A stretch of 64,000 nucleotides of DNA from Polynucleobacter sp. Tro8-14-1 (GCF_018881655.1 NZ_JACVPX010000004.1:124001-188000), one strand, 5' to 3'. Positions 1 to 9,746 are shown, counted from the first letter of the stretch. Numbers and translations: made by a program. The notes: generated by a model from the sequence alone, not told the origin.

Positions 1-77
1 AAGTAGATGGCAGTATTGCTATTCCGAAGGCACTACAACCTTACTTAGGTGGCTTAGAGATATTAAAGCCGAATTAA
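1..77 (+). CDS. serS: Seryl-tRNA synthetase, C-terminal end (partial)
   Basis: This is the last 24 codons of a gene that enters from the left edge, in the frame starting at base 3. The peptide VDGSIAIPKALQPYLGGLEI is the typical end of bacterial seryl-tRNA synthetase, where the family ends in a DGSI.IP..L.PY.GG pattern, followed here by LKPN and a TAA stop. The enzyme charges tRNA-Ser with serine in the cytoplasm. Its stop overlaps the stop of the convergent PIN gene by 4 bases. A tRNA-Ser gene lies about 800 bases downstream. The identification rests on the tail only. Confidence 0.8.
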   Translation, partial: VDGSIAIPKALQPYLGGLEILKPN

Positions 78-496
78 ATTAAAACGGCTTTAATTTTTAC
101 TCTAGCAACATTTTTTGCTAAAACTTTATCAAGAGTTGCCAAAGATTTAGATTTGAATTGCTTTGCGGCGGCAAGATGAAGTGCGTCGCCAGCCCTGAGA
201 TTTGATTTGCTATCAACAACTAAAATCCCAGCAGAGTAATACGTTTTGCTCTCAATGGGCATTAGTTCAATATCGTTTTGGCAAAGACTGTCAAATTTTT
301 TCCAAGCTTCACGACTCTGTTTTTCAGTTATTTGATTGGTTCTGACCTTTAGACTAAGTGCGCTAGAGAATTCTGTAAATGCCCAAGTAGATGAAATCAT
401 TTTTGTGGAGCTGTTTTCATGCCACGTGTCAACAGCGTCACTCTTTTCTTCTGTTGTGCATAAAGCCACTAAGATACTGGTATCAACATAAATCAT
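74..496 (-). CDS. PIN-domain toxin (VapC-like RNase)
   Basis: The 140-residue product has the PIN fold pattern: an N-terminal YVDTSILVAL with the first acidic residue at Asp5, an internal WAFTEFSSAL segment carrying Glu, and a C-terminal GDALHLAAA followed by LATLDK, giving the set of acidic residues that bind metal in VapC-type RNases. Length is normal for the family. The start ATG overlaps the antitoxin stop by one base (TAATG), so the pair is translationally coupled with the antitoxin first. Such toxins cut tRNA or rRNA when freed from the antitoxin; the target here cannot be read from sequence. The gene ends inside the stop codon of serS and looks intact. Confidence 0.85.
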   Translation of the reverse strand: MIYVDTSILVALCTTEEKSDAVDTWHENSSTKMISSTWAFTEFSSALSLKVRTNQITEKQSREAWKKFDSLCQNDIELMPIESKTYYSAGILVVDSKSNLRAGDALHLAAAKQFKSKSLATLDKVLAKNVARVKIKAVLI

Positions 497-741
497 TAGT
501 AGCGCGCCCCTGAGCGAACTTCATCCATCACTGATTTACCCATCTTTAAAGTAGCTCTAAATGCTCTAAGATCTGCTGCAATCGCTTTGCGATCTAATTT
601 TTGCGGCCTAATAATTAGTGAACCATCCTTCGATAGGGTTGCTTCAACCTTATCCCCATCCTTTAGTTGGATTTCTTTAATGAATGCAGCGGGAATCCGA
701 AGCGCTAGGCTATTACCCCACTTTGAAATTTGAATATTCAT
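496..741 (-). CDS. AbrB/MazE-type antitoxin
   Basis: The 81-residue protein begins MNIQISKWGNSLALRIPAAF and continues with a DGDKVEATL segment, the swapped-hairpin AbrB/SpoVT DNA-binding domain seen in VapB and MazE antitoxins. The C-terminal part (about residues 48-81) is basic and probably wraps around the toxin. It is the first gene of the pair and should neutralise the PIN protein and repress its own promoter. A GAGAGG ribosome binding site lies about 8 bases before the ATG and forms the edge of the 44-bp palindrome, so an autoregulatory operator overlapping the promoter and ribosome site is likely. Confidence 0.85.
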   Translation of the reverse strand: MNIQISKWGNSLALRIPAAFIKEIQLKDGDKVEATLSKDGSLIIRPQKLDRKAIAADLRAFRATLKMGKSVMDEVRSGARY

Positions 742-749
742 GTTTTAAC

Positions 750-793
750 CTCTCTAATATAGATATACATATATGTATATCTATATTAGAGAG
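750..793. promoter_or_regulatory. Perfect 44-bp palindrome, probable antitoxin operator
   Basis: Bases 750-771 are the exact reverse complement of 772-793, with no spacer. The arm begins CTCTCTAATATAGATATACA. The palindrome sits 8 bases upstream of the antitoxin start and includes its ribosome binding site at the left edge. AbrB-type antitoxins bind AT-rich palindromes as dimers, so an autoregulatory operator is the simplest reading. As RNA it could also form a long hairpin covering the ribosome site. Confidence 0.75.
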
Positions 794-877
794 ACTGAGC
801 TCTTTTGGCTAGCCATTTTTAAGTCAATATTGCCTATATGGCTTTATGTATCGCTGGCTATAATGATTTCTCGGTTC

Positions 878-967
<90 letters not shown>

Positions 968-1008
968 TTTAGACTCTATATTTGTTTGCATAGAGAAAAT
1001 AACGAAAG

Positions 1009-1037
1009 AGCCCCGCGTGACGTGGGGCTTTTTATTT
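1009..1037 (+). terminator. Rho-independent terminator after tRNA-Ser
   Basis: The 9-bp stem AGCCCCGCG / CGTGGGGCT (one G-T pair) has a three-base loop and is followed by TTTTTATTT. It ends the tRNA transcript before recQ. Confidence 0.85.
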
Positions 1038-1088
1038 ATACGTAGTTTGCAATCCGCAGGTATTGAATAAGACAAGGGAGTATTACTT

Positions 1089-2927
1089 TTGCAGTCGAGC
1101 CACCAAGTTCTTCATGATGTTTTTGGTTTTGATCAATTCCGTGGTGCTCAAGAGTCTATTGTTAGACATGTAGTGGCAGGAGGCGATGCTTTGGTTCTCA
1201 TGCCCACCGGCGCCGGTAAGTCGCTGTGCTATCAAATTCCCTCGCTTGTTCGACGTGGTGTAGGCGTAGTAGTGTCGCCCTTAATTGCACTAATGCAGGA
1301 TCAAGTTGATGCATTAACCCAGTTAGGAGTTAAGGCTTCATTTTTAAACTCTAGCTTGGATGCGTCCACATCTCAAAAGGTCACTAGTCAATTGCTGGCT
1401 GGAGATCTTGACTTAATCTACGTGGCGCCTGAACGCCTAATGAATCCTGGTTTTCTATCAATCCTTGATAGGCTCAATGCGGGCCCCGGAATTGCCTTGT
1501 TCGCGATTGATGAGGCGCACTGTGTTTCTCAATGGGGTCATGATTTCCGCCCAGAATATCGTCAGTTAACTGTTTTGCACGAGCGATTCCCTAAGGTGCC
1601 TCGTATCGCCTTAACGGCAACCGCAGATGCGCCAACCCGAGCAGAAATTGTGGAGCGTCTTTCGCTCGAATCTGCCGAGCAGTTTGTCTCGAGCTTTGAT
1701 CGGCCCAATATTAAATATCGAGTTCTGCAAAAGCAGAGTGCTAAACAACAGTTAGAGCACTTTTTAGATGCGGAGCATGCCGATGACTCAGGGATTATTT
1801 ATTGCCTATCGCGTCGCAGTGTAGAAGAGACTGCTCAATGGTTGGTAGACCGCGGCTGGGATGCTATGCCGTATCACGCAGGTTTAAGCGTTGAAACACG
1901 CAGCGCCAATCAAAAACGTTTCTTACGTGAAGAGGGTGTCATCATGGTCGCAACCGTAGCTTTCGGCATGGGCATTGATAAACCTAACGTACGCTTTGTA
2001 GCTCATCTAGATCTTCCAAAAAGCATGGAAGGGTATTACCAGGAAACAGGGCGTGCAGGACGTGATGGCTTGCCCGCAAATGCCTGGATGGCCTATGGAT
2101 TTGGGGATGTAGTTAGCTTGCGGCAAATGGTGGATTCTGGCGAAGCTTCTGAGGATCGTAAGCGGGTAGAGCGCCAAAAACTCAACGCACTACTGGGCTA
2201 TTGCGAATCCACAACATGCCGTCATCAAACAATCTTGCGCTACTTTGGAGAGATGCATCCTGGTGGCTGTGGGAACTGCGATAACTGTCTAGAGCCCGTG
2301 GCGACTTGGAATGCCACACAGGAAGTACAAAAGGCGTTGTCCTGTGTTTATCGGACAGGCCAGCGTTTTGGTGTAACCCATTTAATTGATGTCCTCCTTG
2401 GTAAGGTTACCCCCAGAGTGAAGCAGTACTTTCATGAGCAGGTCAGTACCTTTGGAATCGGCACAGAACTCAATCAGGCCCAATGGAATAGCATTTATCG
2501 TCAATTGGTAGCAGGCGGTTATTTAGATGCGGATATTGCCTTGCATGGTGGCTTAAAGTTAGTCGATGAGATCGCATTACCTGTGTTGCGTGGCGAGCAA
2601 GAGGTTTGGTTGCGCAAAGAAACGGGCTACTCCAAGACTAAGGCTACGAAATTGGGAGCAAAGAAAAGTTCTACGCATCCCTTTAGTAATATTGCAGATG
2701 AAAAATTGTGGGAGGCACTCAAAGCTAAGCGCACTGAGCTGGCACGTGAGCAAGGAGTCCCACCCTATGTGATTTTTCATGACAGCACTTTGCAGGAGAT
2801 GGTAAGGGCTACGCCAACGACCTTAGATCAATTTAGTCGTATTGGCGGAGTGGGGCAGGCCAAGTTAGAGCGCTATGGCGAACACTTTATTGAAGCCATT
2901 CAGGAAAACCTAGTGAATCCCGCATAA
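1089..2927 (+). CDS. recQ: ATP-dependent DNA helicase RecQ
   Basis: RecQ unwinds DNA 3'->5' in recombination and replication-fork repair. The 612-residue protein shows Walker A GAGKS at residues 41-45, the DEAH box near 140 within [19 protein letters not shown], helicase C motifs with [17 protein letters not shown] and [10 protein letters not shown], and the zinc cluster near residues 371-400 (CESTTCRHQ, then CGNCDNC). An RQC winged helix and a C-terminal HRDC domain (about 530-605) follow. Length matches the long bacterial form. The start is a TTG, supported by GGGAG eight bases upstream. The gene stands alone between the tRNA and the pst operon. Confidence 0.97.
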   Translation: MQSSHQVLHDVFGFDQFRGAQESIVRHVVAGGDALVLMPTGAGKSLCYQIPSLVRRGVGVVVSPLIALMQDQVDALTQLGVKASFLNSSLDASTSQKVTSQLLAGDLDLIYVAPERLMNPGFLSILDRLNAGPGIALFAIDEAHCVSQWGHDFRPEYRQLTVLHERFPKVPRIALTATADAPTRAEIVERLSLESAEQFVSSFDRPNIKYRVLQKQSAKQQLEHFLDAEHADDSGIIYCLSRRSVEETAQWLVDRGWDAMPYHAGLSVETRSANQKRFLREEGVIMVATVAFGMGIDKPNVRFVAHLDLPKSMEGYYQETGRAGRDGLPANAWMAYGFGDVVSLRQMVDSGEASEDRKRVERQKLNALLGYCESTTCRHQTILRYFGEMHPGGCGNCDNCLEPVATWNATQEVQKALSCVYRTGQRFGVTHLIDVLLGKVTPRVKQYFHEQVSTFGIGTELNQAQWNSIYRQLVAGGYLDADIALHGGLKLVDEIALPVLRGEQEVWLRKETGYSKTKATKLGAKKSSTHPFSNIADEKLWEALKAKRTELAREQGVPPYVIFHDSTLQEMVRATPTTLDQFSRIGGVGQAKLERYGEHFIEAIQENLVNPA

Positions 2928-2952
2928 ATCTCTATATTTACTGGGATTACTA

Positions 2953-2975
2953 TTAAATGAATTTCGTTCATTTAA
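2953..2975. repeat. Short inverted repeat after recQ
   Basis: TTAAATGAA and TTCATTTAA form a perfect 9-bp stem with a five-base loop, 25 bases after the recQ stop. No T-tract follows, so it is a weak or factor-assisted terminator at best. Confidence 0.4.
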
Positions 2976-3052
2976 CGTGCTTGATAGCTTTTCTATTAAG
3001 AGTAATTTGAGTGATTAATGCCTCTAGGCATGCAAAAAACGCAGTTTTTGGG

Positions 3053-3081
3053 GTGTCATAGAGCTGTCATATAGCTGTCAC
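3053..3081 (+). promoter_or_regulatory. Pho box before pstS (three tandem half-sites)
   Basis: GTGTCAT (3053), CTGTCAT (3064) and CTGTCAC (3075) repeat at exactly 11-bp spacing with AT-rich gaps. The last two form CTGTCATATAGCTGTCAC, an almost perfect PhoB binding site. A possible -10 (TATCGT at 3092) lies 10 bases downstream, the geometry of PhoB-activated promoters that lack a -35. The pstS start is 61 bases after the box. Confidence 0.9.
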
Positions 3082-3142
3082 ATTCCATCCGTATCGTTCT
3101 TATATCGCGCTGCTGCGCATATTGAATCTAAGGACGAATTAA

Positions 3143-4165
3143 ATGAAATCTTTTTTGAAAAAAGCCCTCGTTATTGGTGCTATTTCTCTTGCTCCAACAG
3201 CATTCGCTGTGGAGATGACGGGTGCTGGTTCTTCATTTATTTACCCAGTTCTAAGTAAGTGGGCTGAATCCTACAAAGCCAAAAGTGGCGACAGCTTAAA
3301 TTATCAGTCGATTGGTTCTGGCGGCGGTATCAAGCAGATTAAGGCAAAAACTGTTGATTTTGGCGCTACTGATGCTCCATTAAGTTTTGATGATCTGCAA
3401 AGCCATGGCATGGTTCAGTTTCCAGCAATTATTGGCGGTGTAGTTCCTGTAGTGAACATTGAAGGCATTGGTCCTAACCAGTTGAAACTTTCTGGTGACC
3501 TATTGTCAGATATTTTCCAAGGTCAAGTAACTGATTGGAGCGACAAACGTGTTGCCCTGCTCAATCCTGGCGTGAAGATTCCTTCTGGCCCAATCACAGT
3601 TGTTACTCGTGCTGATGGCTCTGGTACTACGGCAATTTTTACCAGCTTCCTTTCTAAAGCAAGCAGCAACTTCAAGGATGCCGTTGGTTTCGGTGCGCAA
3701 GTTAAATGGCCAGCAGCTTCAACTGTAAGCGGTAAGGGAAATGAAGGCGTTGCTGCAAACGTTGCACGTATTAAGAACTCTGTTGGCTATGTTGAGTACG
3801 CTTACGCCAAAAAGAACAATCTGAGCTACACGCAGGTTCGCAATGCTGATGGCGTAATGGTATCTCCAACAGCAGAAGCATTTGCTGCTGCATCTGCTGG
3901 TACAGACTGGTCTAAATTTCCTGGAATGAATACTTTCATTACCTATGCATCAGGCGCTAAAGCATGGCCAATCACAGGCGCAACTTTTGTGGTGGTTTAC
4001 AAAAAGCCTGAGAATAAAGTACAAGCCGCAGCAGTACTGAAATTCTTTGACTATTCATTCAAGGATGGTAAAAAAGCTGCTTCAGAGTTAGATTACGTCC
4101 CAATGCCTGATGCAACCGTGGATTACATTCGCAAGCAGGTTTGGTCGCAAGTTGACTCTAAATAA
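3143..4165 (+). CDS. pstS: Phosphate ABC transporter substrate-binding protein PstS
   Basis: PstS is the periplasmic, high-affinity phosphate receptor of the Pst importer. The 340-residue protein starts with a signal peptide (basic MKSFLKK, hydrophobic stretch, cleavage after AFA near residue 22). The mature protein begins VEMTGAGSSFIYPVLSKW, the PstS phosphate-binding loop, followed by IGSGGGIKQI, DFGATDAPL and TRADGSGTTAIFTSFL, the segments whose backbone and Asp/Ser/Arg side chains bind phosphate. AAGGA lies 7-8 bases before the ATG. It is the first gene after a strong Pho box and is separated from pstC by a terminator hairpin, which would leave PstS more abundant than the membrane parts. 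Confidence 0.97.
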   Translation: MKSFLKKALVIGAISLAPTAFAVEMTGAGSSFIYPVLSKWAESYKAKSGDSLNYQSIGSGGGIKQIKAKTVDFGATDAPLSFDDLQSHGMVQFPAIIGGVVPVVNIEGIGPNQLKLSGDLLSDIFQGQVTDWSDKRVALLNPGVKIPSGPITVVTRADGSGTTAIFTSFLSKASSNFKDAVGFGAQVKWPAASTVSGKGNEGVAANVARIKNSVGYVEYAYAKKNNLSYTQVRNADGVMVSPTAEAFAAASAGTDWSKFPGMNTFITYASGAKAWPITGATFVVVYKKPENKVQAAAVLKFFDYSFKDGKKAASELDYVPMPDATVDYIRKQVWSQVDSK

Positions 4166-4190
4166 TAATTATTTTTATTATTATGTTTTT

Positions 4191-4219
4191 AACGACCCTG
4201 TTGTTCAGGGTCGTTTTTC
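4191..4219 (+). terminator. Terminator/attenuator between pstS and pstC
   Basis: AACGACCCTG and CAGGGTCGTT form a perfect 10-bp stem with loop TTGTT, followed by TTTCT after the two pairing T bases. Its position just after pstS suggests partial termination, setting a high PstS to PstCAB ratio. Confidence 0.8.
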
Positions 4220-4238
4220 TACTTAAGTTAAGCATAGA

Positions 4239-5225
4239 ATGAATACTCTAGAATCTTCCGGTGCTCCGACGCTCATGGCTTCAAGAATTGCGCGACTCCA
4301 GCGGGTTCAGGATTTTTTATTCCATCGCGTTACCCAATTTTTTTCTCTATCGGTGTTATTCGCGCTATTAGGAATTATTGGCTCTTTGTTCGTAAATGCA
4401 TGGCCTGCCTTGCAAGAGTTCGGCCCCCAGTTTTTTATAACCTCGAACTGGGATATTGTTAATGGCGAATTCGGCGGCTTGATAGCAATTTATGGAACAT
4501 TAGTTTCTTCAGCGATTGCATTGTTGATTGCTGTCCCCCTGAGTTTTGGTATTGCCTTTTTCTTAACAGAAATTTGCCCTCCATCGCTCCGCCGCCCTCT
4601 TGGTACGGCAGTTGAGCTATTGGCTGCAGTGCCTTCCATCATCTATGGCATGTTTGGTTTATTTGTTTTTGCCCCAATATTTGGCGACTATATTGAACCT
4701 GCTCTTCAGGCTACTTTAGGTCAAATTCCACTAATTGGAATCCTGTTTTCAGGAGCGCCCAATGGCATTGGTATGTTGTGCGCCGGATTAATTCTTGCCC
4801 TCATGATTTTGCCTTTTATTGCCTCTGTGATGCGTGACGTATTTGAAATTGTTCCACCAGTTCTCAAGGAATCGGCCTACGGAATAGGTTGTACAACCTG
4901 GGAAGTTGTCAGAAATATTGTGTTGCCTTATACAAAGGCAGGCGTCATTGGCGGTGTGATGTTAGGTTTAGGTAGGGCACTCGGAGAGACTATGGCAGTC
5001 ACCTTCGTGATTGGAAACGCCCAACGTATTTCACCATCCCTCTTTGCGCCAGGTAGCTCTATTGCATCGACTTTAGCAAACCAATTCGGTGAGGCGGAAG
5101 CTGGTTTGCATTACTCCTCGCTTTTTGCCTTGGGGCTAGCGCTATTTTTTATTACATTTATTGTTCTAGCCTTTGCTAAATGGCTTTTAATTAGCATGGA
5201 GAAAAAACAAGGGCTTAAATCATGA
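4239..5225 (+). CDS. pstC: Phosphate ABC transporter permease PstC
   Basis: PstC is one of two inner-membrane permeases of the Pst phosphate importer. The 328-residue protein has about six hydrophobic segments, starting near residue 38, and the ABC permease coupling loop (about 205-235: [20 protein letters not shown], then TTWEVVRN), where the EAA-like Ala-Gly pattern contacts Pst[18 protein letters not shown] is a family signature. The ATG is 20 bases after the terminator T-tract. The 3' end overlaps pstA by 4 bases (ATGA), so the two are translationally coupled. Confidence 0.96.
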   Translation: MNTLESSGAPTLMASRIARLQRVQDFLFHRVTQFFSLSVLFALLGIIGSLFVNAWPALQEFGPQFFITSNWDIVNGEFGGLIAIYGTLVSSAIALLIAVPLSFGIAFFLTEICPPSLRRPLGTAVELLAAVPSIIYGMFGLFVFAPIFGDYIEPALQATLGQIPLIGILFSGAPNGIGMLCAGLILALMILPFIASVMRDVFEIVPPVLKESAYGIGCTTWEVVRNIVLPYTKAGVIGGVMLGLGRALGETMAVTFVIGNAQRISPSLFAPGSSIASTLANQFGEAEAGLHYSSLFALGLALFFITFIVLAFAKWLLISMEKKQGLKS

Positions 5226-6088
5226 GTTCCAATGTTAATTTGGATATGGCAGTATTTGCCCGTCGTAAGAGAGCAAACAAAATTGGATTAACTCTCTCTA
5301 TGCTAGCTATGGCCATTGGTATGGCTAGCCTTATTTGGATTCTCAGCATCCTTTTCATTAAAGGATTCTCTGCCATTAATTTGAATATGTTCACAGCAAG
5401 TACTCCTGCCCCTGGCACTGAAGGCGGCGGTTTAGCCAATGCCATTGTGGGAAGTCTCTTATTGGTTGGCTCATGTACCTTTATTAGTACACCTGTTGGA
5501 GTCCTGGCTGGCCTATATTTATCAGAATACGGGGATCGCAGCAAGGTTGCCTCTCTTACCCGTTTCGTGACTGACATTATGCTTTCCGCACCTTCGATTG
5601 TGATTGGCCTGTTTGTTTATGCCTTATATGTTGCCAAGGTTCAGCATTTCTCAGGATGGGCTGGGACCGTAGCATTAGCTTTGATTGCTATTCCGGTAGT
5701 TGTACGCACTACTGAAAATATGTTGCGTTTGGTTCCTGGTAGCTTGCGAGAAGCCGCCTATGCATTAGGGGCTCCCAAGTGGAAAGTGGCCTTTATGGTT
5801 ACTTTACGTGCTGCGCAAAGCGGCATCATGACAGGAATTCTGTTGGCATTAGCTCGGGTTAGTGGTGAAACAGCGCCTTTACTATTTACCGCCCTAAGCA
5901 ATCAGTTTTTCTCAACAGATATGAATAAGCCTATGGCTAATTTGCCGGTGGTGATTTTCCAATTTGCTATGAGTCCATATGACAATTGGGTTAGCTTGGC
6001 CTGGGGTGGATCTCTCCTGATTACATTTGCGGTGCTGGGTTTGAATATTTTGGCGCGCGTTGTATTCCGTGACAAGGTGCAGGGATGA
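5222..6088 (+). CDS. pstA: Phosphate ABC transporter permease PstA
   Basis: This is the second Pst permease, 288 residues with about six membrane segments. The family signatures [19 protein letters not shown] (coupling loop, about residues 177-195) and [17 protein letters not shown] are both visible. It pairs with PstC in the membrane and is driven by PstB. It overlaps pstC upstream and pstB downstream by ATGA junctions, which argues for one polycistronic message with coupled translation. No anomaly is seen. Confidence 0.96.
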   Translation: MSSNVNLDMAVFARRKRANKIGLTLSMLAMAIGMASLIWILSILFIKGFSAINLNMFTASTPAPGTEGGGLANAIVGSLLLVGSCTFISTPVGVLAGLYLSEYGDRSKVASLTRFVTDIMLSAPSIVIGLFVYALYVAKVQHFSGWAGTVALALIAIPVVVRTTENMLRLVPGSLREAAYALGAPKWKVAFMVTLRAAQSGIMTGILLALARVSGETAPLLFTALSNQFFSTDMNKPMANLPVVIFQFAMSPYDNWVSLAWGGSLLITFAVLGLNILARVVFRDKVQG

Positions 6089-6933
6089 TAAGCAATATGA
6101 GAACAATGTTTGACTTAAATAAGATTGATGGTCAAGGGGGTAGAGTGGATACGGTAAACCAAGAGCCGAAAAAAACGGCTATTAATGCTATTGAAGTGCG
6201 CGATTTGAATTTTTACTATGGCGCATTTCAGGGATTAAAAAAGATTAACTTAGATATTGAGCAAGGCAAGGTAACTGCTTTTATCGGTCCATCAGGCTGT
6301 GGAAAATCCACCCTACTGCGAACACTAAACCGGATGTATGACCTCTATCCAGGTCAACGTGCTGAAGGCGAAATTAACTTCTACGGTCAGAATATTTTAG
6401 AGCCTGGACAGGACCTGAACTTATTGCGTTCTCGTATTGGTATGGTTTTTCAGAAGCCAACTCCATTTCCAATGTCTATTTATGAAAACATTGCTTTTGG
6501 TGTTCGTCTCTATGAAAAGCTTTCCCGCTCTGAAATGGATGAGCGCGTAGAGTGGGCATTGAATAAGGCAGCCTTGTGGAATGAGGTGAAAGATAAGTTA
6601 AACCAGAGTGGTTTATCCCTTTCTGGTGGTCAACAGCAGCGTTTATGTATCGCACGTGGTGTAGCGGTCAAGCCTTCAGTGATTCTTCTGGATGAGCCAA
6701 CATCGGCTTTGGACCCTATTTCTACTGGAAAAGTGGAAGAGTTGATTCATGAGCTCAAAAAGGACTATACGATTGCGATCGTGACTCATAATATGCAGCA
6801 AGCAGCGCGTGTATCTGACTATACGGCCTATATGTATTTGGGCAGCATGATTGAGTACGGCAAAACGGACGAAATATTTATTAAGCCTAAGCGTAAAGAG
6901 ACCGAAGACTACATCACCGGCCGCTTCGGTTAA
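6085..6933 (+). CDS. pstB: Phosphate ABC transporter ATP-binding protein PstB
   Basis: The ATPase of the Pst importer, 282 residues. Walker [18 protein letters not shown] is near residue 68, the Q-loop [18 protein letters not shown] near 130, the signature [14 protein letters not shown] near 178, Walker [14 protein letters not shown] near 200 and the switch His in [14 protein letters not shown]. The N-terminal 32 residues before [11 protein letters not shown] are longer than in most PstB proteins. An internal ATG at 6097 could also serve, but the ATGA overlap with pstA favours 6085. PstB together with PhoU also transmits the phosphate signal to PhoR. Confidence 0.96.
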   Translation: MISNMRTMFDLNKIDGQGGRVDTVNQEPKKTAINAIEVRDLNFYYGAFQGLKKINLDIEQGKVTAFIGPSGCGKSTLLRTLNRMYDLYPGQRAEGEINFYGQNILEPGQDLNLLRSRIGMVFQKPTPFPMSIYENIAFGVRLYEKLSRSEMDERVEWALNKAALWNEVKDKLNQSGLSLSGGQQQRLCIARGVAVKPSVILLDEPTSALDPISTGKVEELIHELKKDYTIAIVTHNMQQAARVSDYTAYMYLGSMIEYGKTDEIFIKPKRKETEDYITGRFG

Positions 6934-6945
6934 TTGGAGAAATAT

Positions 6946-7653
6946 ATGCCAGATAAACACCTATCATCACAATTTGATGCCGATCTCAATTCTCTTTCAA
7001 GCCGCTTGCTTGAAATGGGCGGTCTAGTTGAATCCCAAATCGCAACAGCGATGCGTGCTTTTACCCAAATGGATCTCGATACCTGCAATGTAGTGATCGA
7101 AAATGAAAAGTTAGTCAATGACTTAGAGATTCAGATCGACTTGGCTTGTACTGAACTGATTGCACGCAGACAACCAACTGCTCGAGACTTGCGTTTGGTA
7201 ATGGCAGTTTCTAAAGCCATTACCAATCTAGAGCGTGCTGGTGACGAGGCTGAGCGCGTTGCTAAGCGCACTAAGCGCTTAATTGAATCCGGCTTGCCAC
7301 ACAATATTAACGTTGCAGAAATCCGTCTTTCAGGTCAAATGGCAATTTCCTTATTGCGTCGTAGCCTAGATGCTTTTGCTCGTCTAGATACGATTGCAGC
7401 GGCCGATGTGGTCCAGGAAGACCGTCAGATTGATGAGGAGTTCAGGGGCTTTGTTCGTAAGCTCATCACTTATATGTCTGAAGATCCACATATGATCAGT
7501 ACAGGCTTGGATATGCTGACGATTGCGAAGGCAATTGAGCGTATCGGTGATCACGCCAAAAATATTGCAGAGTTCGTCATCTACATTGCTAAGGGGTCTG
7601 ATGTACGTCACATCCCGCATGAAGATTTAGTCCGCGAAGCCAACAGACAATAA
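6946..7653 (+). CDS. phoU: Phosphate signalling protein PhoU
   Basis: PhoU links the Pst transporter to the PhoR kinase and keeps the Pho regulon off when phosphate is plentiful. The 235-residue protein is all-helical with two PhoU repeats: the first around LVESQIATAMRAF to ISKAITNLERAGDEAERVAK, the second around MAISLLRRSLDAFARLD to MLTIAKAIERIGDHAKNIAE. Both carry the E(R/I)xGD metal-cluster motif (ERAGDEAERV, ERIGDHAKNI). I chose the ATG at 6946 because GGAGA lies five bases upstream; a TTG at 6934 in the same frame would add four residues. It sits 12 bases after pstB. Confidence 0.96.
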   Translation: MPDKHLSSQFDADLNSLSSRLLEMGGLVESQIATAMRAFTQMDLDTCNVVIENEKLVNDLEIQIDLACTELIARRQPTARDLRLVMAVSKAITNLERAGDEAERVAKRTKRLIESGLPHNINVAEIRLSGQMAISLLRRSLDAFARLDTIAAADVVQEDRQIDEEFRGFVRKLITYMSEDPHMISTGLDMLTIAKAIERIGDHAKNIAEFVIYIAKGSDVRHIPHEDLVREANRQ

Positions 7654-7669
7654 TTAGGGGCCCCTAATA

Positions 7670-8383
7670 ATGACTCACCGCATACTCATAGTAGAGGATG
7701 AGCCATCAATTGCAGAATTGATTGCGATTAACCTGTCACATGCAGGCTATGAAGTTGAAAAGGCCATGCAAACTGATTTGGCATTGACGATGATGAAGGA
7801 TCAGCTGCCTAATCTGATCATTTTGGATTGGATGTTGCCCGGCAAATCTGGCGTCCAGTTTGCAAAAGAGCTGCGCTCTAATGAACGCACTAAGGCATTG
7901 CCGATTTTGATGCTGACCGCCAAAAGTGAAGAGTCTGATAAGGTTCTTGGTTTGGACTCGGGCGCCGATGATTACGTTACTAAGCCATTTTCACCAAAAG
8001 AATTGGTGGCTAGGGTGAGGGCAATCCTACGGAGGCAGATGCCGATCGAGGATACTGGTCCACTGACTGTTGGTCCATTAAAGTTGGATCCAAGCTCTCA
8101 TCGTGTACTGGCTATCTGGCCGAATCAGGAGTCTAAATCCATTGCTCTTGGGCCAACAGAGTTTCGATTGCTCCAGTATTTCATGGCTAATCCTGAGCGT
8201 GTTCACTCTCGGGGCAGCTTGCTGGACAAGGTGTGGGGTAGTGAGGTTTATATTGAAGAAAGAACAGTCGACGTTCATATTAAGCGCTTAAGAGCAGCTC
8301 TCGCTCCGTTTGATTGTGACCGCTATATTGAGACGGTGCGTGGTAGCGGCTACCGCATTACCAAGACTCCAACCGAATCTTAA
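7670..8383 (+). CDS. phoB: Phosphate regulon response regulator PhoB
   Basis: PhoB is the OmpR-type activator that binds Pho boxes. The 237-residue protein has a receiver domain (residues 1-125) with the acidic pair in VEDEPS, the phosphoryl Asp at residue 53 in ILDWMLPGKSG, Thr in MLTAKSEE and Lys in VTKPFSPKEL. A winged-helix DNA-binding domain follows (about 135-235) with VDVHIKRLRAAL and ETVRGSGYRI. It follows phoU by 16 bases. That gap is mostly a 14-bp palindrome (TTAGGGGCCCCTAA, 7654-7667) that also supplies the purine-rich ribosome site. Confidence 0.96.
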   Translation: MTHRILIVEDEPSIAELIAINLSHAGYEVEKAMQTDLALTMMKDQLPNLIILDWMLPGKSGVQFAKELRSNERTKALPILMLTAKSEESDKVLGLDSGADDYVTKPFSPKELVARVRAILRRQMPIEDTGPLTVGPLKLDPSSHRVLAIWPNQESKSIALGPTEFRLLQYFMANPERVHSRGSLLDKVWGSEVYIEERTVDVHIKRLRAALAPFDCDRYIETVRGSGYRITKTPTES

Positions 8384-8447
8384 GCCCGTATTTCTCTATT
8401 TTATTGGGAATCTCCAGGGATTTTTGGAGATGCTCTAATATTGCATC

Positions 8448-9746
8448 ATGCTATCTGTGCTCACCCGTTTCTTTGTCATTATTTGCGTCGCATTTGTATT
8501 GGCGTTCACAACATTGTCTTTATGGGGTGCGCAGTGGGCTATAGCGGCGGGAATATCCGTACTCTCCATTCCGCTGGTTTACGCTTATATCAACTTAGCG
8601 CGCCTGAGAAAATATACCCTTGCTGATTCTGTTGAAAGCATGCCCTTACCCAGTGGCTTTTGGGAAGAGGTATTTTTTAGGCTTCAGCGTCTCGTCAGAA
8701 ACCTAAAGCAACATATCCGAAGTATTGAGCAGCAACACGAGCACTTTATTGAGGCATTCCAGGCCTCCCCCAATGGAATTGTCATGCTCGATGAGAGCGA
8801 CCAGATTGAATGGTGTAACGGTATTGCGGAGAGATTCTTTGGCCTCATCTTTAAACGCGATGTCATGCAGCGCATTAATTTTTTGATACGACGCCCAGAA
8901 TTTATACAGTATTTAAATAAGCGTAATTTTGATGAGCCTTTGCTAATGGAGCGCATGGGGCCCGATGGTAGCGTGAGTTTGATGTTGCAAGCTTTCCCCT
9001 TTGGTCAAAAGCGCAACCTTCTTTTGATTCAAGATGTAACCGATTTGCAAAAAGCGGATGCCATGCGTCGTGATTTCGTAGCCAATGTTTCTCATGAAAT
9101 GCGTACACCGATTACTGTATTAATGGGCTTTCTGGAGACCGTCCAATCCCTGGATCTCAAGAAAGACCAGCAGGATCAATACTTTGAAATGATGATGTCG
9201 CAGGCACAGAGGATGAAGAGTTTGGTTGAGGACTTATTGACCTTGGCAAACCTCGAGTCAAATGCATTACCAGCCACAAATACGGTAGTCAAAGTAGAGA
9301 CTTTAATGGCGCTTCTGAAGAATGATGCTGAAGCGCTTTCTCAAGGTAAGCATGCATTTAATTTTGTTGTGAATTCCAAGCAGAATTTATTGGGCGATGA
9401 AAGAGAAATTCTTTCTGCATTCAGTAATTTGGTATCTAATGCCATTCGCTACACGCCTGATATTGGTTCTATCGGTGTTGAATGGAATGTTAACGAGCAA
9501 GGGCAGGGTGAGTTCTCGGTTACTGATACGGGTCCAGGCATTGCATCTGAGCACCTATCAAGGTTAACTGAGCGCTTTTATCGTGTAGATCGAAGCCGAT
9601 CAAGAGATACCGGTGGAACGGGTTTGGGATTGGCTATTGTGAAGCATATTGCCAATCGGCACCAGGCTCAGCTGATAATAGAAAGTACTCCGGGAAGAGG
9701 TAGTAAGTTTATGCTCCGATTCCCTAAAGAGCGCGTTACTTCTTAA
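8448..9746 (+). CDS. phoR: Phosphate regulon sensor histidine kinase PhoR
   Basis: PhoR phosphorylates PhoB at low phosphate. The 432-residue protein has two N-terminal membrane segments (about residues 5-50), a linker, a PAS domain (about 95-190), a HisKA domain with the phospho-accepting His near 215 in FVANVSHEMRTPITVL, and a HATPase domain with N box NLVSNAIRYTP, G1 DTGPGI and G2 GTGLGLAIVKH. It has no large periplasmic sensor loop, as is normal for PhoR. The 64-base gap after phoB contains a hairpin (ATCTCCA/TGGAGAT, 8410-8431). No strong ribosome site is seen near the ATG. Confidence 0.95.
   Translation: MLSVLTRFFVIICVAFVLAFTTLSLWGAQWAIAAGISVLSIPLVYAYINLARLRKYTLADSVESMPLPSGFWEEVFFRLQRLVRNLKQHIRSIEQQHEHFIEAFQASPNGIVMLDESDQIEWCNGIAERFFGLIFKRDVMQRINFLIRRPEFIQYLNKRNFDEPLLMERMGPDGSVSLMLQAFPFGQKRNLLLIQDVTDLQKADAMRRDFVANVSHEMRTPITVLMGFLETVQSLDLKKDQQDQYFEMMMSQAQRMKSLVEDLLTLANLESNALPATNTVVKVETLMALLKNDAEALSQGKHAFNFVVNSKQNLLGDEREILSAFSNLVSNAIRYTPDIGSIGVEWNVNEQGQGEFSVTDTGPGIASEHLSRLTERFYRVDRSRSRDTGGTGLGLAIVKHIANRHQAQLIIESTPGRGSKFMLRFPKERVTS

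Noticed and set aside
5215..5577. 120-codon minus-strand frame over pstA
   Set aside because: Shadow of pstA, which is fully supported by motifs and coupling.
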